Positions 36,401-42,991 of a DNA stretch of 64,000 nucleotides are shown in pieces. The notes under the pieces were generated by a model that saw nothing but the letters and a program-made list of their open reading frames with translations, ran no database searches and was not told the DNA's origin. Source of the stretch: Chloroflexota bacterium (GTDB taxonomy: Bacteria > Chloroflexota > Anaerolineae > JAAEKA01); assembly GCA_034717495.1 (NCBI GenBank), contig JAYELL010000038.1, positions 1-64,000 of the forward strand. Direction: 5' to 3'. The translations under genes and the position numbers were made by a program. Numbering within the stretch: the first letter of the stretch is position 1; each line of letters begins with the position of its first letter.

Positions 36401-37799
36401 CATGCTGCGATTGCGTGTGCTGGGCCCTGCCGGCGAGGGCAGTTACGCCTTCACCATCGCCATCTATGGCTTCTTCGAAATCCTGGTCCGGTTCGGGCTT
36501 GGCACCCTGTTGACAAGAGATGTCGCTCAGGAGAAGGACCAGGCCGGGCGCTACCTGGTGAACGTGTTGACGCTGCGCTTAGGCCTGTGGGTATTGGCGC
36601 TGCCCCTGGTGGGTTTGGTCATGGCCATCTATGCGGCGAGTGGAAGTCTGACCACACAGGAAGCGCAGGCCATCGGCCTCTTCACCATCGCCCTTTTCTT
36701 CGCCACCCTCTCCGACAGCTTTACGGCGGTTTTCACCGCCTACGAAAAGATGGAATATCCGGCGGCCATCGCCAGCGCCATGACGGTAGCCAAGGTGGGC
36801 CTGGGCGCCCTGGTGCTGCTACCTCCCTTCAGCTGGGGATTCGTCGGTCTGGCTGGCGTCAGCGTGGTCACCAATATCATTCAGAGCATCTGGCTGGGGA
36901 TAGCGCTCCGGCGCCATGTACCCATGCATTACTCCAGGGCCGATTTTGCCGTTCAGCGGGTGATGTTGAGGGAATCGTATCCACTGATGCTGAATCACCT
37001 CCTGGCCAGCGTCTTTTGGCGGATCGATCTCTGGATCTTGCGGCCGTTGGCAGGGGCAGCGTCCGTCGGGATCTATTCGGCGGCTGTCAAATATCTCGAT
37101 GGCATCAATGTGATTCCCAGCTATTTTACCCTGGCAATCTTTCCGCTGATGAGCCGTTATGCCAAGGATAGCCATGAGTCGTTGGTGCGGGCCTACCAGT
37201 TGGCAATTCGTCTGTTGGTCATGATCGCGTTGCCGATCGCCGTGGTCGTGACCGTACTTGCCACGCCGTTGATCAGGATTCTTGGCGGTGCCGCCTACCT
37301 GCCCGATTCCGCGATTGCCCTGCGAATCCTCATCTGGTCGATCCCTGTCGGTTTTGTCAACAGTGTCACACAATACGTGCTGATCGCCGTGGGGCAGCAA
37401 CGGTTTCTGACAAAGGCCTTTTTCGTGGGTGTTGCTTTCAATACGTCGTTGAATCTATTGCTGATCCCGCGGTATGGGTACCAGGCTGCCGCAGTAGTGA
37501 CCATTTTCAGCGAATTCAGTCTTCTGATCCCATTCTATCTTGCCGTAAGGCGCCATGTCGCAACGTTGCCCTGGGTAGATTTGATTTGGCGCCAGGTCGT
37601 TGCCGCCGTTGTGATGGGTGGCGTGGCCTTCGTTCTTATGGACCGTTCTCCGTGGGTGGCCGCAGGTGCTGGCACCGTTGTTTATGTCCTTGTCCTGCTG
37701 GCACTGGGCACTTTTCGAGATCCCGACATGGCGCGCGTCTGGCAAGCCTTTCCTGGCCGTCGCCGGGCGACAGCCATCGATACAGGAGAAGGTGAGTAG
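33498..37799 (+). CDS. YfhO-like membrane protein fused to MOP-family flippase
   Basis: This 1433-residue protein has two parts. Residues 1 to about 935 match the YfhO layout: about a dozen membrane segments with GLPFLAAGQHSALYPLSLIF and FGTPLYALLFYGVPGYKQLH, and a C-terminal extracytoplasmic beta domain with LVLTDAWFPGWKAF ending in a membrane helix. YfhO-type proteins are GT-C-like and act in polymer glycosylation. Residues about 945-1433 are a polysaccharide flippase of the MOP/Wzx type (VLMALSLLNRAIDFVFAMLR, FGLGTLLTRDVAQ, LRESYPLMLNHLLASVFWRI) with some 12 segments. The frame is open throughout the junction, so it is one polypeptide as read. Start at 33498 gives a proper first helix. Confidence 0.85.
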   Translation: MKRDAFRRGVLAAAILLLVSLLWFAPVVLGGKTLIPAENLYQFQPWQSLATQAGVGDPQNELVNDLLLENFVWKSFLRQAIDQGELPLWNPNLFTGLPFLAAGQHSALYPLSLIFYLLPLPMAYGVFTWLQLAIAGFGMLLLARSLRLGWAASLFAGFAYAFSSFFVVSVVFTMIIAAAAWLPWILAAVEMIIRKQEEKGDADYSPVPYVIAGAAALGIQVLAGHPEISVLVLLTTAFYALWRLILLWRRIGSIRRPLHLAVWLLVMVLAGLAIGSIQLIPLLELVTSSFREGSVSYDQVVGWAWPVRQVITFLLPDFFGNPSHHGWFDPGLHLYREAGPNAFGEPVRDVFWGVKNYVEGGNYLGIMTLLLALVAVGGALASAIRGVSSRNQPTGSTASQEVAPPDSSLPGGDTRHIWLFAALALLSLAFAFGTPLYALLFYGVPGYKQLHSAFRWVFPYTLAMSALAGYGMQMLLDRLAGAGESGTRIARLGRVLGFASMAVGIFALLAVLASLIRPEPFAAIGQRIVDWSDLAQRVFAGGEDFWGYQWGNLLHFGVFSTLAGLWLIFATRSVASTGRNLRRWLAPAAMAILMVDLFLVLGGFNPASDPELLERTPPSVAFLQQDDDLWRLSSFEGEGTSKTFNANTPWMSGLQDIRGYDSIISKQYVDYMESIEPQGQLLYNRISPFYDPASLDDPLTDLLGVKYIMTELPLELPAESGWAVVYDDEVRILENRDVFPRAFVAAGVELAQADDVLRAMRGVDLREVVVLEEAPPVPVPATGAPLLASGFSRPPADYDGRMPAGELPAPASPQLRTATVSRYGTREVFVDLNLDDRGWLVLTDAWFPGWKAFLRPFGVVGEGVDAEGNPLETELPIFRADGNFRAVYLPQAGQWTVRFVYSPRSVQLGIYVTFLALVSLLLLGGAWAWGRFYRETEDEHSEVRRVAKNSTVLMALSLLNRAIDFVFAMLRLRVLGPAGEGSYAFTIAIYGFFEILVRFGLGTLLTRDVAQEKDQAGRYLVNVLTLRLGLWVLALPLVGLVMAIYAASGSLTTQEAQAIGLFTIALFFATLSDSFTAVFTAYEKMEYPAAIASAMTVAKVGLGALVLLPPFSWGFVGLAGVSVVTNIIQSIWLGIALRRHVPMHYSRADFAVQRVMLRESYPLMLNHLLASVFWRIDLWILRPLAGAASVGIYSAAVKYLDGINVIPSYFTLAIFPLMSRYAKDSHESLVRAYQLAIRLLVMIALPIAVVVTVLATPLIRILGGAAYLPDSAIALRILIWSIPVGFVNSVTQYVLIAVGQQRFLTKAFFVGVAFNTSLNLLLIPRYGYQAAAVVTIFSEFSLLIPFYLAVRRHVATLPWVDLIWRQVVAAVVMGGVAFVLMDRSPWVAAGAGTVVYVLVLLALGTFRDPDMARVWQAFPGRRRATAIDTGEGE

Positions 37800-37801
37800 C
37801 G

Positions 37802-38704
37802 ATGAAACTTCAGGATCTTCTCAATACCGCAGGAGCCCTGCGGTTTGGCTTGTGGTTAGGGCGCGTCATACCCCTGCGCCTTGGGTTGGCTCTATCCGAT
37901 CTGATCACAGGTTTCTTTGTGCGTCGAAGCGACTCCCCTTTGCTGAAGACGGTCAGCGGAAATCTTCGTGTCGTGCTCGGCCCTGACGTTCCGGAGGAGC
38001 AGGTTATGCGCACGACAGGAGCTGTGTTCCGCAACGCGGGCCGGATGTATTTCAACTTCTTTCATTCAGTAGGCAAAGGTACGGAGTCGGTGGTCGACCA
38101 GGTAACTTTCAGCTCACAGACCAATTATCATCTCTGGGAAAGGGCAGAGGCAGGCCAGGGAGCAGTGGTAGTTGGGGCTCATCTGGGCCCCTTTGATATG
38201 GCGGCAGTGGCCCTGTCACAAATGGATATTCCTGTCAAGGTGTTGGCCTGGGCAGATCCGACCAGAGGGTATCAAGTGCAGAACGAACTCAGGTCGATCG
38301 CCAAGGTGCAGTGGATGACCATTGGCACGAAGGCGTTGCGTGACGCCATCCGCCTGTTGCGCAATGGCGGCTTCGCTATGACGGCGGTCGATCGTCCAGT
38401 GTCGATCGACCGCGAGGAACAGCTGCTCTTTTTTGGCCGCCCAACCGGAATGCCCGTCGGCCACGTGCGTCTGGCTTTGCAGACGAACGTCCCCGTACTC
38501 GTTGTGGCCGCCGAGTATTTTCCCGACCGTAACCATGTCATGGTACACATTGTGAAACGGGTGGACATGGAGCATACCGGCGACAAGCGGGAAGATATTC
38601 GGCGCAATGCGCAGCGCATTTTAACAATCATCGAAAGCCTGATCATAGCTCGTCCCGAACAATGGATGATGTATTTCCCCGTTTGGGAGGATGTTGCTGA
38701 CTAG
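37802..38704 (+). CDS. LpxL/HtrB-family lipid acyltransferase
   Basis: This 300-residue protein has the HX4D catalytic motif in VVGAHLGPFDMAAVALSQ (about residue 124), followed by FAMTAVDRPVS and PTGMPVGHVRLALQTNVPV, as in lysophospholipid and lipid A acyltransferases (LpxL, PatA). It lies two bases after the flippase stop, so it probably acylates a lipid-linked glycan made by the same cluster. In a monoderm this would be PatA-like; the acceptor is unknown. Confidence 0.85.
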   Translation: MKLQDLLNTAGALRFGLWLGRVIPLRLGLALSDLITGFFVRRSDSPLLKTVSGNLRVVLGPDVPEEQVMRTTGAVFRNAGRMYFNFFHSVGKGTESVVDQVTFSSQTNYHLWERAEAGQGAVVVGAHLGPFDMAAVALSQMDIPVKVLAWADPTRGYQVQNELRSIAKVQWMTIGTKALRDAIRLLRNGGFAMTAVDRPVSIDREEQLLFFGRPTGMPVGHVRLALQTNVPVLVVAAEYFPDRNHVMVHIVKRVDMEHTGDKREDIRRNAQRILTIIESLIIARPEQWMMYFPVWEDVAD

Positions 38705-38733
38705 GGGATGGGGGGACGCGGGGACGCGGGGGA
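38704..38733. repeat. G-rich low-complexity repeat (GGGGACGCGG unit)
   Basis: Repeats of ggggacgcgg directly follow the acyltransferase stop. A related G-rich tract is at 51641-51700. Confidence 0.5.
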
Positions 38734-38739
38734 TATCCG

Positions 38740-38787
38740 ATGTCAATATGTCACGAACCATATCTTGACATGGCGACATATTGACAT
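38740..38787. repeat. 13-bp perfect inverted repeat
   Basis: ATGTCAATATGTC (38740-38752) pairs with GACATATTGACAT (38775-38787) across 22 bases. It lies between convergent genes and is unusually A+T-rich for this window. It could form a hairpin that ends transcription or serve as a protein-binding palindrome. Confidence 0.55.
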
Positions 38788-38861
38788 AATGGTACCAGAG
38801 AAAAAAACGACCTTCCGAACACGAGGGGATTTGGGCAGGAGGACGGGGTTGTGGGAGTGGA

Positions 38862-40160
38862 TCAGAGATAGCCCAGTTGTTTGGCCGCCAGGAGCAGCTC
38901 ATCCCGAAACGCGGGATGAGCAATAGTGATCAGCTCCAGCGCCCGCTGTCGGATCGTCTTGCCATGCAGAGACGCCACACCATATTCTGTGACCACATGA
39001 TGCACATCATTGCGGCTGGTGACGACACCGGCGCCCTCGGCAAGCATGGGCACGATCCGGCTGACCGAATCACCCTTGGCAGTCGACAGAAAAGCAATAA
39101 TGGGCAAGCCGCCCTTGGAGCGAGCGGCGCCCCTGATGAAGTCCACCTGTCCGCCGACCCCGCTATAGAGACGTGGACCGATGGAGTCTGCACATACCTG
39201 GCCTGTCAGGTCGACTTGAAGGGCAGAGTTTATCGACACCATTCGCTCGTTTTGGGCAATATTGAATGGGTCGTTGACGTAATCGCTGGGGTGCAGCTCG
39301 ATGATAGGGTTATTGTCCACAAATTCATAGAGCCGCGCCGTGCCGAAACAAAAACCGGCGATGATTTTTCCGGGGTGAAAGGTCTTCTGAGAACAGGTGA
39401 TCACACCGGTTTCGACCATATCGATCACGCCATCGGAGAAGAGCTCCGTGTGAACCCCCAGATCGCGATGATCGCCAAGGTTATTCAGCACGGCATCGGG
39501 AATGCTGCCGAGCCCCATCTGCAGAGTAGCGCCGTTGGGAATCATCTCGGCGATATATTGGCCGATACGCAGATGCAGTTCCGAACTGCCTCCCTGGGGT
39601 GCTTCGGGAAGGGGTCGATCGACTTCGACAATGGCATCCAGCCGACTGACGTGAATAAAGGAATCGCCCAGCGTCCGCGGCATTTTTCCATTGACCTCGG
39701 CGATAACAATTCGGGCGGCCTCGGCGGCCGGCTTGGTCGTACCAACCTCGACACCAAAGCTACAGAAACCATGTTCATCCGGCACTGAGACAGATATCAG
39801 AGCCACATCCAGAGGCAGGGTGCCGCCGGCCCGGAAGAGGTCAGGGATATCGGAAAGGAAGACGGGGGTGTAATCCGCCCTCCCTTCCTGAACTGCCTGG
39901 CGAACGTTGCCGCCGATGAAGAGCGCATTGTGGCGGTAGGAACTCTGAAGTTCCGGCGCTACATAGGGCGCATCGGCGAAGGTCAGGATGTGGGTGATTT
40001 CCACATCCCGCAGGTGTGGGGCAGCACCTTTCAACCCACCCACCAACCCAATGGGAACGCCGGCGCCACCCCCGATATAGATGCGGTCCCCCGACTTGGT
40101 GAGAGCCAGTGCGCCCTCGACGTCCAAAACCTTGCGCCTGTAGATGGCCTCCCAGTTCAT
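38862..40160 (-). CDS. Acetyl-CoA hydrolase/transferase family (4-hydroxybutyrate CoA-transferase-like)
   Basis: This 432-residue enzyme has GDRIYIGGGAGVPIGLVGGL near the N-terminus, the catalytic Glu in LGVHTELFSDGVIDM (about residue 240) and the CoA-binding LYSGVGGQVDFIRGA, with VTEYGVASLHGKTIRQRA near the end. It transfers CoA between carboxylates such as acetate, butyrate or 4-hydroxybutyrate. The start overlaps the alanine dehydrogenase stop (ATGA). It is the last gene of the formate dehydrogenase region. Confidence 0.85.
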   Translation of the reverse strand: MNWEAIYRRKVLDVEGALALTKSGDRIYIGGGAGVPIGLVGGLKGAAPHLRDVEITHILTFADAPYVAPELQSSYRHNALFIGGNVRQAVQEGRADYTPVFLSDIPDLFRAGGTLPLDVALISVSVPDEHGFCSFGVEVGTTKPAAEAARIVIAEVNGKMPRTLGDSFIHVSRLDAIVEVDRPLPEAPQGGSSELHLRIGQYIAEMIPNGATLQMGLGSIPDAVLNNLGDHRDLGVHTELFSDGVIDMVETGVITCSQKTFHPGKIIAGFCFGTARLYEFVDNNPIIELHPSDYVNDPFNIAQNERMVSINSALQVDLTGQVCADSIGPRLYSGVGGQVDFIRGAARSKGGLPIIAFLSTAKGDSVSRIVPMLAEGAGVVTSRNDVHHVVTEYGVASLHGKTIRQRALELITIAHPAFRDELLLAAKQLGYL

Positions 40161-41281
40161 CGAGGGACTCCGTCGCGAAGGTCGATTTCGAGTTCCCGCC
40201 CCAGCGCGTCGGCCAATCCCGGGCTTGAGATTTGACCTCGATAGACGCTAACCCCGCGGCGCAAGCTGTGCACAGTTTCCAGCGCACCCTCGAGGCCCAA
40301 TTCGCCGATGGCCTGTAGATAGGGCAACGCTGTGTTGGTCAGGGCGTGGCTGGCTGTGCGGGCTACCGCAGAGGTGATGTTGGGCACGCAGTGGTGGATA
40401 ACCTGCTCGGCTACAAAAGTCGGGTCGCGCAGGGTAGTTGGGCGGCTTGTTTCGACACAACCGCCCTGGTCGATGGAAAAGTCGATAATCACCGCACCGG
40501 GGCGCATTTTTCTGACCGCATCCCGGCGAATCAGTGCAGGCGTTCGTTTCCCGGGCACCAAAATGGCGCCCACCAGGACGTCGACGAAGCCGGCGATCCG
40601 GTTAAGGTTGAACTCATTGGCGATCATGGTGGTGACTGTGCCACCATAGCTGTCATCGACCATGCGAAGCTTGTTCACGTCCCTGTCGAGCACAATCACC
40701 TGGGCTCCCAATCCAACGAACGCCCGGGCCGCGCTCTGTCCCAGGGTGCCACCACCGACGATGGCTACGATGGCCCTGGCGACGCCAGGAATGCCACTGA
40801 GAAGAATCCCTCGTCCGCCTTCCGTGGTGGTCAACAGCTGACCAGCGATGACAGGCGCCAGGCGACCTGCCACTTCGCTCATGGGGATGAGTACGGGCAG
40901 GCTGCCGTCATTGTCCTGAATGGTTTCATAGGAGATGGCGGTGATCGACTTCTCAGAGAGATCTGCCAGTAGATCGGAAGATGCTACTGGCAGATGAAAG
41001 AATGAGAAAATGCTCTGCCCGGGTCTAAACAGCTGGTGTTCCTGGGCCATCGGGCGAGCGATGGAAAGTACTACGTTGGCGCGACCATAAGCCTCGGCAG
41101 CCGTGTAGACGATCCGGGCACCTGCCCTTCGATAATGTTCGTCACTGAAACCAGCTCCTGCGCCGGCATTGCGTTCAACGTGGACCGTGTGCCCGGCCTG
41201 AACCAGGCTCAGAACGCCGGCAGGCGTCAGGCCAGCGCGGCTCTCAAGGTCGCGAACTTCTTTGGGAACTCCGAACTCCAT
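40157..41281 (-). CDS. ald: Alanine dehydrogenase
   Basis: This 374-residue enzyme opens with MEFGVPKEVRDLESRAGLTP, has the Rossmann motif AIVAIVGGGTLGQSAARAF and the family signature GAVIIDFSIDQGGCVETSRP. It interconverts alanine with pyruvate and ammonia using NAD(H). Length is normal. It is 16 bp downstream of the GltD-like gene and coupled to a CoA-transferase gene. In this context it may regenerate NAD+ or supply pyruvate, but this is inference. Confidence 0.9.
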   Translation of the reverse strand: MEFGVPKEVRDLESRAGLTPAGVLSLVQAGHTVHVERNAGAGAGFSDEHYRRAGARIVYTAAEAYGRANVVLSIARPMAQEHQLFRPGQSIFSFFHLPVASSDLLADLSEKSITAISYETIQDNDGSLPVLIPMSEVAGRLAPVIAGQLLTTTEGGRGILLSGIPGVARAIVAIVGGGTLGQSAARAFVGLGAQVIVLDRDVNKLRMVDDSYGGTVTTMIANEFNLNRIAGFVDVLVGAILVPGKRTPALIRRDAVRKMRPGAVIIDFSIDQGGCVETSRPTTLRDPTFVAEQVIHHCVPNITSAVARTASHALTNTALPYLQAIGELGLEGALETVHSLRRGVSVYRGQISSPGLADALGRELEIDLRDGVPR

Positions 41282-41297
41282 TGGTCGACTCGCTCCA

Positions 41298-42746
41298 TTA
41301 GTTGACTACGGAAGGTTGAATATTTTCGCCACAGAGGAAGGCATGGATATTGTCGGCGGCGGTGTGTCCCGCAGCAATGGCTGTGACGACCAGATCGGGA
41401 CCGTGCACGTTGTCCCCACCGGCGAACACTCCCTCGCGGCTCGTTGCACCCGTCTCGTCATCGATCACGATCAAGCCCCATTTGTGGGTGGCAAGATCCC
41501 TGGTCGTTTCGCCCATCAAGGGATCGGGCCAATAGCCAATGGCAAGGATCGCTGTATCGACATCCTGGATGAATTCTGAGCCCTCGATTGGCACCGGACG
41601 CCGCCGACCCGACGAGTCAGGCTCCCCAAGTTCCATCTTGATGATCTTCATGGCTTCGACGTGGCCATTTTCATCCCCGATGAACTCCACTGGAGCCCGA
41701 AGATAATCGATCTGGAGGCCTTCCTCCACGGAGATGGCTCGCTCTTTGGCATTGCCGGGCATTTCGGCCTCGGTGCGGCGGTAGACGATAGTCACCTCTT
41801 CGGCGCCCAGGCGAATCGACGATCGGCCGCAGTCCACGGCTGTATCGCCACCACCGATGATGGCAACGCGCTTGCCGACGGCCGGTTTCTCTTTCTGACC
41901 CAGGGGCAGGTATTGTCGCGGCACATTGGCTCGCACCAGAAACTCCGTGGCCGAGTAGATGCCGTCCAGATTGTCTCCCGGGATGTCCATGGTCGCCTCG
42001 ACGCCTGCCCCTGTGCCTAAAAAGACGGCGTCGTACTCTTGCGCCAGGTCATCCACGGTGACGGCATCGCCGATGCGGAAGTTGGTGATGAAGTGAACCC
42101 CGGCATCTTCCAGATCCTTGATCTTGTACATCACGACGTGCTTATCGAGCTTGAAGCTGGGAATGCCGTAGACCAGCACGCCTCCAGGCACGGGCCACGC
42201 CTCGTAGACAGTAACGTTGTGCCCCAGTTTCACCAGATCCTCCGCGACGGTAATGCCGGCCGGCCCTGAGCCTACGACGGCTACACGTTTTCCCGTCTTG
42301 GTTTCAGGTACCTCTATTGCCAACTCGCCGGCTTGACGGGCCCGGTCAGTGACAAAGGCCTCCAGCTTGCCGATGGAAAGGGAGCCGTGCCAGCGACCCA
42401 TGACGCATCCGTACTGGCAAAGGTTGGGACAGACGCGGCCACAAACCTCGGGCAGCGGACTGGTGGCAGCAAAGACCTTTGCCGCGCCGATAAAATCTCC
42501 CTCGCTGGCAAGCCACAGCGCCTGGGGCACATCGTTTCCTGCAGGGCAGCGGGTGACGCAGGGTTGGGGGGCGGGGCATTGCATGCAGCGAGAAGACTCC
42601 AGCTGGGCTGATTCGGCATCGAAACCCACCAGCGCCTCCGCGAAATCCATGATCCTTTCTTCGACCGGACGCATGTCGTAATCGACTGCAAGGGTGTGCA
42701 CTCTGTCCCTGCGGTCGATTTCCCTATTGAGTGTATCCGTCGACAT
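41298..42746 (-). CDS. Glutamate synthase small-subunit-like / NfnB-like flavoprotein
   Basis: This 482-residue protein has the N-terminal double [4Fe-4S] domain (CMQCPAPQPCVTRCPAGND and CGRVCPNLCQYGC), an FAD-binding VVGSGPAGITVAEDLVKLGH and an NAD(P)H-binding IIGGGDTAVDCGRSSIRLG. GltD, NfnB and SudA share this architecture. No GltB large subunit is present; next to a formate dehydrogenase complex it may be an electron-transfer partner as in Nfn-like systems. ATG at 42746 follows GGAGG at five bases. The 245-bp upstream gap includes a weak promoter (TTGTGT, 17 bp, TATAAA on the minus strand at 42925-42953). Confidence 0.85.
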   Translation of the reverse strand: MSTDTLNREIDRRDRVHTLAVDYDMRPVEERIMDFAEALVGFDAESAQLESSRCMQCPAPQPCVTRCPAGNDVPQALWLASEGDFIGAAKVFAATSPLPEVCGRVCPNLCQYGCVMGRWHGSLSIGKLEAFVTDRARQAGELAIEVPETKTGKRVAVVGSGPAGITVAEDLVKLGHNVTVYEAWPVPGGVLVYGIPSFKLDKHVVMYKIKDLEDAGVHFITNFRIGDAVTVDDLAQEYDAVFLGTGAGVEATMDIPGDNLDGIYSATEFLVRANVPRQYLPLGQKEKPAVGKRVAIIGGGDTAVDCGRSSIRLGAEEVTIVYRRTEAEMPGNAKERAISVEEGLQIDYLRAPVEFIGDENGHVEAMKIIKMELGEPDSSGRRRPVPIEGSEFIQDVDTAILAIGYWPDPLMGETTRDLATHKWGLIVIDDETGATSREGVFAGGDNVHGPDLVVTAIAAGHTAADNIHAFLCGENIQPSVVN

Positions 42747-42991
42747 TGGAATCCTCCTGAGTGTTCGTTGGCACTTCTCTGTGCCGCATATTATGGGTTC
42801 TTCGTGATCGGATTGCAAATTTGCCAGAGGCCTGGTGTCTACTTGGCCAGAAGGCCGGGCGACTTGCCTCTACATCAACTTCCTGAACGATACCAGAGAC
42901 CAACAATATTTGTACTATTCGCGTTTTATATTTCACAAGACATATTAACACAACTTGGCGATTTTGAAAATAATTGGAGACGCCATCGGGA

